This document shows positions 1 to 5,830 of a stretch of DNA of 8,847 bases, piece by piece. The notes below the pieces were generated by a model that had not been told where the DNA came from, made no database searches, and worked only from the letters and a program-made list of their open reading frames with translations. Position 1 is the stretch's first letter. Each line of letters starts with the position of its first letter. The position numbers and the translations under genes were made by a program. The DNA comes from an uncultured Eubacteriales bacterium (GTDB lineage: Bacteria; Bacillota; Clostridia; Oscillospirales; CAG-382), in contig URCT01000103.1 of NCBI GenBank assembly GCA_900546385.1, positions 1 to 8,847 of the forward strand, given 5' to 3'.

Positions 1-111
1 GTTCCGCAAACCTCGAATCAGCGCACCGCAGCCGCAGCTTCGCACCGCAACAATTAAAACCTTTTTAAGAAGAGCTTCGAGGTTCTGCAAACCTCGAAGC
101 AGCACACCGCA
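1..111. repeat. Imperfect 30-bp direct repeat, 81-bp period
   Basis: Bases 1-30 and 82-111 match at 27 of 30 positions, differing at copy positions 5, 18 and 23. The second copy is part of a perfect 10-bp stem (75-84 with 90-99, core CTTCGAGGTT) around a 5-base loop. The first copy starts at the window edge just where the matching left arm would end, so its hairpin is probably cut by the window. No coding gene is visible here. The function is unknown; a dispersed intergenic hairpin element is the simplest reading. Confidence 0.75.
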
Positions 112-146
112 ACAACAACTTCCAACCGACAAATTTAAATCCTTTT

Positions 147-280
147 GCCGCTCCGCGGCTTCTTTCGGCGGCTATGCCGCCTTTTTTGTTGCCTGCGGCA
201 ATCGGTCGCCGCCCTTGGCGGCGATTCTTTCCATCTTATGGAAAATTTTTGCCCCATTCGGGGCAGCACGTCCCACGTGC
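147..280. repeat. Run of seven small hairpins in a gene-free stretch
   Basis: Seven short inverted repeats follow one another: 147-159 (GCCGC arms), 167-181 (GGCGGC arms, 3-base loop), 189-201 (TTGCC), 206-224 (TCGCCGCC, 3-base loop), 228-244 (TTTCCAT), 251-264 (GCCCC, 4-base loop) and 266-280 (GCACGT, 3-base loop). Several are followed by T-rich spacers. The density is far above what random sequence gives. It may be a composite intergenic repeat like REP/BIME clusters, or stacked terminators for a gene left of the window. The rest of 1-291 shows nothing else recognisable. Confidence 0.7.
167..187 (+). terminator. Possible intrinsic terminator within the hairpin run
   Basis: A 6-bp GC-only stem (GGCGGC with GCCGCC) around the loop TAT is followed directly by six T. 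This is the best terminator-like unit of the 147-280 cluster and could end a plus-strand transcript entering from the left. The short stem keeps confidence moderate. Confidence 0.5.
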
Positions 281-291
281 AAATTGGTAAT

Positions 292-324
292 ATTTCACAA
301 ATACTTTCTAAAGATTTGTGAAAT
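292..324. promoter_or_regulatory. Perfect 11-bp inverted repeat upstream of the first lipoprotein promoter (candidate operator)
   Basis: The arms ATTTCACAAAT (292-302) and ATTTGTGAAAT (314-324) are exact reverse complements separated by 11 bases, so their centres lie 22 bp apart, about two helical turns. The element ends 7 bases before the -35 box at 332. That position suits an activator or repressor dimer acting on the 404-1867 gene. No T-tract follows, so a terminator is less likely. The cognate regulator is not known. Confidence 0.55.
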
Positions 325-331
325 TCGACTA

Positions 332-361
332 TTTACAGATGCCCACCGTTTGTGGTAAAAT
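332..361 (+). promoter_or_regulatory. Sigma-A-type promoter of the first solute-binding lipoprotein
   Basis: The -35 box TTTACA (332-337) and -10 box TAAAAT (356-361) are separated by 18 bases, with a TG one base upstream of the -10 (extended -10). Transcription would start near 368 and give a leader of about 36 bases. The second lipoprotein gene has a promoter of the same design. Confidence 0.75.
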
Positions 362-403
362 AATCATATCCGAAAAAAAGGAAAAGGATGTGTTTCATTA
401 TTT

Positions 404-1867
404 ATGTTTAAGAAAATTCTTGCAGCACTTTTGGTTGCCGGCACGGTACTTACACTTGCCGCCTGCGACAAAGATGACCAAAAGCAGCCGGATACCAAAA
501 CGCCTGACAACCAGGTGGAAACACCCGGCACAACCGACAACTCCACCACAGAAGAGGGCAAAATCGATTACGACGCCGTTCTCTCAAAAGAGAAATACGA
601 CGGCTATACCTACCGTATGCTTGTGCGCAAGGGACAGGTAAAGAGCCAGTATTTTGACGAAGGCCAAGAGGATATCGTCGACGACGCCATCTTTCGCCGC
701 AACAAGGCGATCGAAGAAAAGTACGGCATCACCATCACCGCCTCCGAATCCTCCAGCAACAACTACGATACCGACGCATTGAACTCGATTCTTGCCGGTG
801 ACGACGCTTACGACGTCATTTTCGCGCACTCCCGTGCCGCTTTCGCCTATGCCGTCCAAGGTGCAGGCTACAACATTCATGACATCGAAACCATCCACAT
901 AGATATGCCGTGGTGGTCGAAGAACATCAACGACAACTGTACCGTTAACGGCAGGCTGTACGTTCTCGACGGCGACATTTCGCTGTCCGGTCTTTCCAAC
1001 GCTATGTGTTTGCTGTTCAACAAGCGCATTTTCGACGAAAAAGGCTTTGACTATCCGTATGAAATGGTAAAGGACGGCGATTGGACGTTTGACGAATTCG
1101 CATACCTTGCCAAAAAAGGCGGCGAAGACCTCAACGGCGACGGCGTTATGAAGCCGGAGGACGACCAATACGGCTTTGTTACGGCAGAATGGGAAGCACC
1201 CATCAACGTGCTGTATGCCGGCGGTCAGAAGATCTACAACATCAACGATGAAGGCGCTGTGGAATTGACCTTATATTCCAACAAGACGGTTGAAATCTTT
1301 GACGAGTTCTTCCTCCTTATGAACAACGAAGCCTGCTTCTTGAAGTTCACCGAAGGCAATATCAACTATTCCGGTCCGGACATTTTCTCCAGCGGCCGCG
1401 CAATGATGGCATCCGGCGGTCTCGGCTCGGCACAGGGACTTCGTAACATGGACGATGATTTCGGTATCATTCCGTACCCGAAATTTGACGAAACCGACGA
1501 ATACTCCACCGCTATCAACGGCGTTGCACCGCTCATCGTTATCCCGATCAGTGTCAGCGATGTCAACCGCACCGGCGCGATTACCGAAGCTCTTGCTGCT
1601 TACGGTCACAGAGACGTTATCCCGGCTTTCTATGAAAAGTCGCTCAAATCCAAGTATGCCCGTGACGAAGAATCCGAAGAAATGATGGATCTCATCAAGG
1701 ACAGCATTATTTACGATATGGGTTATGTTGCCGGCGGTACGTTCCAGTCGGTCGGCCGCGACATTTCCAAGCTCACCACGCACGATTTCTCGTCGTTCTA
1801 TGCGGCTCGCGAAAGCTCGGCCAAGAAGGCTGTGGAAGACTTCAACAAAGATTACGGCGGACTTTAA
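404..1867 (+). CDS. Extracellular solute-binding lipoprotein of an ABC (probably sugar) importer, copy 1
   Basis: 487 residues. Residues 1-21 form a lipoprotein signal peptide: KK at 3-4, a hydrophobic core, and a lipobox LAAC with Cys21 as the expected lipidation site. An acidic, Thr/Pro-rich linker (about 22-52) follows, then a periplasmic-binding-type body. Family-like features are PWWSKN (169-174), the EF-hand-like loop DLNGDGV (242-248) with E252 and D253, GRAMM (331-335) and GIIPYPKFDE (354-363). The protein should sit on the outer face of the membrane and deliver ligand to a permease, but none is encoded nearby. The purine-rich ribosome binding region (378-388) is slightly far from ATG 404. 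The ligand is most likely a sugar or oligosaccharide by family habit; the sequence does not show which. A tandem paralogue follows at 2075. Confidence 0.95.
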   Translation: MFKKILAALLVAGTVLTLAACDKDDQKQPDTKTPDNQVETPGTTDNSTTEEGKIDYDAVLSKEKYDGYTYRMLVRKGQVKSQYFDEGQEDIVDDAIFRRNKAIEEKYGITITASESSSNNYDTDALNSILAGDDAYDVIFAHSRAAFAYAVQGAGYNIHDIETIHIDMPWWSKNINDNCTVNGRLYVLDGDISLSGLSNAMCLLFNKRIFDEKGFDYPYEMVKDGDWTFDEFAYLAKKGGEDLNGDGVMKPEDDQYGFVTAEWEAPINVLYAGGQKIYNINDEGAVELTLYSNKTVEIFDEFFLLMNNEACFLKFTEGNINYSGPDIFSSGRAMMASGGLGSAQGLRNMDDDFGIIPYPKFDETDEYSTAINGVAPLIVIPISVSDVNRTGAITEALAAYGHRDVIPAFYEKSLKSKYARDEESEEMMDLIKDSIIYDMGYVAGGTFQSVGRDISKLTTHDFSSFYAARESSAKKAVEDFNKDYGGL

Positions 1868-1905
1868 TCGCCGCGGGCAGCCATTTTCCTAAAACATAGA
1901 CAAAA

Positions 1906-1958
1906 ACCGCGCTATGCAAGACATTTTTTACGTATTTTGCATAGTGCGGTGTTTTTTT
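1906..1958 (+). terminator. Intrinsic terminator after the first lipoprotein gene
   Basis: A 14-bp stem (1906-1919 with 1937-1950) contains one G-U wobble, has a 17-base loop, and is followed by seven T (1952-1958). It lies 39 bases after the stop codon at 1867. It separates this transcript from the paralogue, which has its own promoter. Confidence 0.9.
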
Positions 1959-2016
1959 ACGCCGTTTTTATGCAAAGTGTCCATATTCAAATGTGGATTT
2001 TTGGTAAAAACGCCTC

Positions 2017-2046
2017 TTTACAAGCTCCTTGCAAATGTGATAGAAT
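2017..2046 (+). promoter_or_regulatory. Sigma-A-type promoter of the second solute-binding lipoprotein
   Basis: TTTACA (2017-2022), an 18-base spacer and TAGAAT (2041-2046), with TG at 2038-2039 giving an extended -10. Transcription would start near 2053. Upstream, at 1980-1997, is an imperfect inverted repeat (TCCATAT with ATGTGGA, one mismatched pair) that could be an operator. The perfect repeat seen before the first lipoprotein gene is not conserved here, so the two copies may be regulated differently. Confidence 0.75.
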
Positions 2047-2074
2047 AAGCATATCTTAAAAAAGGAGTGAGATT

Positions 2075-3535
2075 ATGCTCAAAAAAATTCTTGCAGCACT
2101 TCTTGTTGCCGGCACGGTGCTTACGCTTGCCGCCTGCGACAAAGATAACAAAAAGCAGCCGGAAAGCAAGACTCCGGACAACAAGGTAGTTGAGCCTGAC
2201 AACACGAACAAAACCGACCCGGGCACGGACGCCATCGATTATGATGCGGATCTGTCCACTGAAAAATACGACGGCTACAATTACCGCATTTTGGTTCGCA
2301 AGGGTTGGACGGAAAGCCAATACCAAGAAGAAAGCCAAGAGGATGTTGTAAAGGATGCCATTTATCGCCGCAACAAAGATGTTGAGGAAAAATACGGCAT
2401 TACCATTTCGGTCTCCGAATCCTCCAGCAGCGACTATGAAGTGGATGCGTTAAACTCGGTGCTTGCCGGCGATGATGCATATGACATCATTTTTGCGCAC
2501 TCCCGTGCGGCATTCACGTATGCGGTACAGGGTGCGGCCATGAACGTGCTCGACATTGACACCATTCACATGGATAAGCCGTGGTGGTCAAAAAACATTG
2601 TGGACAACTGCTCGTTAAACGACCGTTTATATGTGCTTGACGGCGACATTTCCCATGACGGTATTTCGGCAGCCATGTGTTTATTATTCAACAAGCGCAT
2701 TTTCGATGAAAAAGGTTTGGATTATCCGTACGAAACGGTCAAGGATGGCGAATGGACCTTTGATGAGTTTGCTTACACTGTCAAAAAGGGTGGTGCGGAT
2801 CTGAACGGTGACGGCGTTATCAAGCCGGAAGACGACCAATTCGGTTTTGTATGCTTTGAATGGGGTGCGCCGATCTCGATTCTGTACACCGGTGGTCAGA
2901 AGATTTACGACAAGGACGATGAGGGCAAGTTTGCGCTCACGCTGTACTCCAACAAGACAGTTGAATTATTTGACGAATTCTTCCGTTTGCTCGACAACGA
3001 GGCCTGCTACATCAGCAACACCAGCAAGCAAGTTTACTATTACGACATTTTCAAGGAAGGCCGCGCCATGATGGCAAACGGTTCGCTTGGTTCTGCCCAG
3101 GATTTACGCAACCTTGATGACGATTTTGGTATTCTTCCTTACCCGAAATTCAGCGACGATGACGAGTATTCCGCCATCATCAACGGGCACGCGCCGCTTG
3201 CGCTCATTCCGATCACGGTTTCCGATGCAAGACGCACGGGTGCGATCACGGAAGCGCTTTGTGCTTACGGTTCGAAATACGTCATTCCGGCGTTCTATGA
3301 TGTATCGTTAAAGACGAAATATGCGCGCGACGAAGAGTCCGAAGAAATGATGGATCTCATCAAGGACAGCATTGTTTATGACATTGGTTATGTTGCCGGC
3401 GGTCCGTTCCAGTCGGTCGGCCGCGACCTCTCGCTCACGACGACCCACGACTTCTCGTCCTTCTATGCGGCTCGCGAAACCTCTGCCAAGAAGACCATTG
3501 AAGACTTCAACGCCGATTACGGTGGGCTGAAATAA
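2075..3535 (+). CDS. Extracellular solute-binding lipoprotein of an ABC (probably sugar) importer, copy 2
   Basis: 486 residues, about 73% identical by hand count to the protein at 404-1867. The signal peptide differs from copy 1 at only one of the first 21 residues, and the lipobox LAAC again places lipidated Cys21. The linker after it (22-54) is diverged. PWWSKN (169-174), the calcium-loop-like DLNGDGV (242-248), GRAMM (329-333) and GILPYPKF (352-359) are kept. The clearest divergence is at about 312-325, where copy 1 has a different sequence one residue longer; this may shape ligand choice. GGAG (2064-2067) lies 7 bases before ATG 2075. Codon choice differs from copy 1: TTA/TTG leucine and T-ending codons are more frequent. 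No permease gene adjoins; the next gene is convergent. A tandem duplication followed by divergence is inferred. Confidence 0.95.
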   Translation: MLKKILAALLVAGTVLTLAACDKDNKKQPESKTPDNKVVEPDNTNKTDPGTDAIDYDADLSTEKYDGYNYRILVRKGWTESQYQEESQEDVVKDAIYRRNKDVEEKYGITISVSESSSSDYEVDALNSVLAGDDAYDIIFAHSRAAFTYAVQGAAMNVLDIDTIHMDKPWWSKNIVDNCSLNDRLYVLDGDISHDGISAAMCLLFNKRIFDEKGLDYPYETVKDGEWTFDEFAYTVKKGGADLNGDGVIKPEDDQFGFVCFEWGAPISILYTGGQKIYDKDDEGKFALTLYSNKTVELFDEFFRLLDNEACYISNTSKQVYYYDIFKEGRAMMANGSLGSAQDLRNLDDDFGILPYPKFSDDDEYSAIINGHAPLALIPITVSDARRTGAITEALCAYGSKYVIPAFYDVSLKTKYARDEESEEMMDLIKDSIVYDIGYVAGGPFQSVGRDLSLTTTHDFSSFYAARETSAKKTIEDFNADYGGLK

Positions 3536-3553
3536 GGATTCCGGCGGCAAGAG

Positions 3554-3659
3554 GATTTCGCGGCTTGCGAGCCGCGACAAGAGAGATTTCGCGCTCTGCG
3601 GAGCGCGACAAGGGCTTCTCGCCCTTGACCTCGCCCTCTTTTCTTAAAAGAAAAGAGGG
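3554..3659. repeat. Four consecutive hairpins, two of them a 31-bp tandem unit with compensated stems
   Basis: Hairpin 1 (3558-3577) and hairpin 2 (3589-3608) belong to a repeated unit that starts GATTTCGCG and ends CGCGACAAG, with a 31-base period. Both loops are TGCG, a UNCG-type tetraloop, closed in hairpin 2 by C-G. Three stem positions differ between the units and each change is matched on the other arm. Hairpin 3 (3609-3627) has arms CAAGGGC and GCCCTTG. Hairpin 4 (3634-3659) has perfect 12-bp arms, CCCTCTTTTCTT with its complement, but no T-tract on either strand. It lies between convergent genes and is probably an intergenic repeat element; a role in 3'-end RNA stability is possible. 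Confidence 0.75.
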
Positions 3660-3734
3660 GCAAAAGAACTTAATTATTTAGGTTTATTATTTCGCGTGAC
3701 TCGCGTGAATAACATTCAAAAGAAACAGAAAACT

Positions 3735-3773
3735 GCGCCATGGTTCAAAGTTTGAGCCATGGCGCGTTTTTTT
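3735..3773 (+). terminator. Strong intrinsic terminator between convergent genes
   Basis: Arms 3735-3749 and 3751-3765 pair over 15 positions with one G-U wobble, and seven T follow (3767-3773). It ends the second lipoprotein transcript. It lies 10 bases beyond the stop of the minus-strand isomerase gene. The stem would also form in that transcript, but its downstream tract is only partly U-rich, so it may act in both directions with weaker efficiency on the minus strand. Confidence 0.9.
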
Positions 3774-3783
3774 GCAAGAGCGA

Positions 3784-4728
3784 TTATTTCTCGAAGCAAT
3801 GATAGCTTTCCAAGATATATTTACCGCACAGATACAACATTTCTTCGGCTTTTTTGGCAAGCTCAAGCGGCGGCTCGGCCAAGCGGTTATCCAGCGTCGC
3901 ATCCGGTGTCTGTCCGGGACGCACATCGGTCATGCGGCGGCGGTTGCCGAGCCAATAATTTGCCGGGCGGAGCATACTGTCGCACTCCATGGTGAAATAT
4001 CCGTCAAAGTGAACGTCCGCAAGCGCCTGCATCACTTCGTCCATAGAGGCAGTTCCTGCAAACGGCAGGATATGCTCATCGCGTTCGCCGCGGTTATCGT
4101 TGATATGCACGGCTTTTAATGTATCGCCGAGTGCGAGGATTTCCCGATACTGGCTGCCCTCGATATTGGCATGCCCCGTATCCCAGCACACGCCGAGAAG
4201 CGGATGGTCGGCATAATCGATGAATTCGCGCATATCCGCGCCGGTATAGAAATAATAATTGCCGCCCATATTGATATGTGCGCTGTTTTCCGTGAGCACC
4301 CGCACGCCGGTCTTTTCCATCACCGGGAACAGCTGTCTGTAAAAATCCAGATTTCGTTCGAAATACTCGTCTTTGCCGATGCCGCTCATCACACCGGCGT
4401 GCACCACGGTATGCGGGATGCCCAAAAGGCCGCAGACCTCGATGGAACGGATCGTTGCGTCCAAAAGCGTCTGCCGCGCCTCGCCGCAGAGCGGATTGCC
4501 GCCGGGCGAATGCGCCTGCACAAAGGTCATGCCAAGACAAGCGGCAAAGTCGCCGAGGCGTTTGGTGTATTCGCGCCAATCGGGTGTGAAAAACGGCGAC
4601 GGCGTGCCGAAATCATCGTACATACTTAAGTCGATATAGGTAAAACCGGCGTCGTATACATGGCGCACACGTTCGGTATGAGAGGCGGTATAGCGCGCAA
4701 AATCGCCGGTTGTGGTGGCAAGCTTCAT
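3784..4728 (-). CDS. Sugar phosphate isomerase/epimerase-type TIM-barrel protein
   Basis: 314 residues, cytoplasmic, of the xylose-isomerase-like TIM-barrel family (AP endonuclease 2 fold), whose members interconvert keto sugars, inosose-type polyols or sugar phosphates using a divalent metal. Likely active-site residues are H73 (QAHSPGG), H110 (VVHAGV), E147 (LTENSA), D183 and H186 (CWDTGHAN), H208 (AVHINDN), D217 and H219 (DEHILPFAG) and E248 (MECDS). These fit the metal and substrate ligands of the family. The start is placed at ATG 4728 because TAAGGAG (4737-4743) lies 8 bases upstream; a GTG at 4737 would overlap that site and add three residues. The gene is divergent from a PocR/AraC regulator across 175 bases. 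The substrate is not determined by the sequence. Its 3' end abuts a terminator. Confidence 0.92.
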   Translation of the reverse strand: MKLATTTGDFARYTASHTERVRHVYDAGFTYIDLSMYDDFGTPSPFFTPDWREYTKRLGDFAACLGMTFVQAHSPGGNPLCGEARQTLLDATIRSIEVCGLLGIPHTVVHAGVMSGIGKDEYFERNLDFYRQLFPVMEKTGVRVLTENSAHINMGGNYYFYTGADMREFIDYADHPLLGVCWDTGHANIEGSQYREILALGDTLKAVHINDNRGERDEHILPFAGTASMDEVMQALADVHFDGYFTMECDSMLRPANYWLGNRRRMTDVRPGQTPDATLDNRLAEPPLELAKKAEEMLYLCGKYILESYHCFEK

Positions 4729-4736
4729 AAAAATCA

Positions 4737-4743
4737 CTCCTTA
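4737..4743 (-). promoter_or_regulatory. Ribosome binding site that fixes the isomerase start
   Basis: TAAGGAG on the minus strand, 8 bases before ATG 4728. It contains the first base of the alternative GTG start at 4737, which argues against that longer reading. Confidence 0.85.
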
Positions 4744-4759
4744 CGGCTTTTACGGTTTT

Positions 4760-4788
4760 ATTATAGCGCGGATTTCTCCGAATTGCAA
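4760..4788 (-). promoter_or_regulatory. Promoter of the isomerase gene
   Basis: On the minus strand, TTGCAA (4788-4783), a 17-base spacer and a consensus TATAAT (4765-4760). Transcription would begin near 4753 and give a leader of about 25 bases. Two TTACGG copies (4741-4746 and 4750-4755, plus-strand reading, 9-base period) cover the start region and could be regulator contacts. Confidence 0.8.
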
Positions 4789-4842
4789 GGCTCTATCGGC
4801 GAAAATATATGCAATATCTTCCGGAAAATTTTGCCTTTCCGC

Positions 4843-4871
4843 TTGACTTTTGCCACTCGTGCCGTTATACT
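4843..4871 (+). promoter_or_regulatory. Promoter of the PocR/AraC regulator gene
   Basis: TTGACT (4843-4848), a 17-base spacer and TATACT (4866-4871), each one base from consensus. Transcription would begin near 4878. A possible upstream TTG start at 4850 lies inside this promoter, so it cannot be the translation start of a transcript made here. Confidence 0.88.
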
Positions 4872-4887
4872 GTAACAAAGATAACTT

Positions 4888-4894
4888 GAAGGAG
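4888..4894 (+). promoter_or_regulatory. Ribosome binding site that fixes the regulator start
   Basis: GAAGGAG ends 9 bases before ATG 4904. With the promoter at 4843-4871 it selects 4904 over the longer reading from 4850. Confidence 0.88.
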
Positions 4895-4903
4895 CGGATA
4901 ACA

Positions 4904-5830
4904 ATGTCCGGAATTCGCTATGACGCATCGAAATTACAGGATGTTATCAAGGATTTTTGTGTGATTACCGGCGTTTCGGTATCGGTGTTAGACGATGAAT
5001 TTGAGGTGCTTGCCTCTTACAGTGAGCAGATGCCGGCTTTCTGCCTTGCTATTCAAAGCACGCCGGACGGCAAGGAAAAATGCCTGTGCTCGGACATGGC
5101 ACTGTTAAAACGCTGCCGGGAAAGCGGAAAAGCACAAAGCCACATCTGTCATGCCGGTGTGATGGATGCGGCTTTGCCGATTGGCAAGGACGGCGGCATC
5201 ATCGGCTATATCCTCATCGGGCGGACGCGTGTAGCAGACTTTTCCGAAATCGAGCCGCGGCTTTCGTGGCTGTCGGAAGACCGGTCTGTCTTGCAGGAAC
5301 AGTACGAACAGCTGCAGACCTACAATGATCGGCAGATCCACAGTATGTTTGAACTGGCTTCCATGATTGTATCCTTTATCCTGACCAATGAAATCATCCG
5401 TTCCGAAGAAAACGCCTTTGCCAAGCTGGCAAAAGATTATGTAAACGGGCATTTGTGCGAATCCCTGTCAGTGGGAACGCTGTGCCGCTCGCTCGGCGTT
5501 TCCAAGAACGCCCTGTACGAAAGGTTTCGCACAGCCTTCGGAAAGACGGTGGGCGAATATATTACGGAGGCACGTCTGAAAAAAGCCAAAAAGCTGTTAT
5601 GCGACAGCACCCTCTCCATCGATTCGATTGCCGAGCAGACCGGCTTTGCCAGCTACACCTATTTCAGCCGTTCGTTTAAGAAAAAGTACCGTCTGCCGCC
5701 GCTTGCCTATCGCAAGGCGCACAAAAGCGCGGCTTCCCTGTCTGCAAAGAACAAGGAAGCCGAAAAGGAGATCGTGCCGGTTTCCGCAGACGGTCGAATT
5801 CCGGCTGTTACAGCTTTGCAAGATCGATGA
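4904..5830 (+). CDS. PocR-domain AraC-family transcriptional regulator
   Basis: 308 residues, cytoplasmic. Residues about 10-165 look like the PocR sensory domain: a Cys-rich core with C47, C60 and C62 in KCLCSD, C71, and the hallmark CHAGVMDAALPI (82-93), followed by IIGYILIGRTRV (99-110). Known PocR proteins respond to small polyols such as 1,2-propanediol; the ligand here is unknown. Residues about 170-270 form an AraC DNA-binding domain with two helix-turn-helix units (around 187-208 and 237-259, with DSIAEQTGFASYTYFSRSF) and the closing PPLAYRK. A polar tail of about 38 residues follows, longer than usual, and its coding end overlaps the convergent 5808-8558 gene by 23 bases. Divergence from the isomerase gene makes that gene the likely target. 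No terminator is seen after the stop. Confidence 0.93.
   Translation: MSGIRYDASKLQDVIKDFCVITGVSVSVLDDEFEVLASYSEQMPAFCLAIQSTPDGKEKCLCSDMALLKRCRESGKAQSHICHAGVMDAALPIGKDGGIIGYILIGRTRVADFSEIEPRLSWLSEDRSVLQEQYEQLQTYNDRQIHSMFELASMIVSFILTNEIIRSEENAFAKLAKDYVNGHLCESLSVGTLCRSLGVSKNALYERFRTAFGKTVGEYITEARLKKAKKLLCDSTLSIDSIAEQTGFASYTYFSRSFKKKYRLPPLAYRKAHKSAASLSAKNKEAEKEIVPVSADGRIPAVTALQDR

Noticed and set aside
1..280. CRISPR array
   Set aside because: The repeated units are hairpins with unequal sequences and spacings; there is no run of identical repeats with unique spacers and no cas gene.
318..641. 107-residue plus-strand open frame overlapping the first lipoprotein gene
   Set aside because: It crosses the promoter and runs out of frame over the signal peptide region. 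It has no ribosome binding site and the composition of a shadow frame.
584..1168. 194-residue minus-strand open frame opposite the first lipoprotein gene
   Set aside because: It is antisense to a well-supported gene, and the translation shows no domain or start signal. The long frame is a by-product of the codon bias of the real gene.
3687..3712. Doubled TCGCGTGA (3692-3699 and 3701-3708) inside a weak inverted repeat
   Set aside because: It lies between a hairpin cluster and a terminator in a convergent intergenic region, with no promoter nearby. It is too short to call a regulatory site.
4850..4903. Longer start of the PocR/AraC protein at TTG 4850
   Set aside because: The TTG lies in the spacer of the gene's own promoter. 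ATG 4904 has a good ribosome binding site and the protein resembles its family from there.
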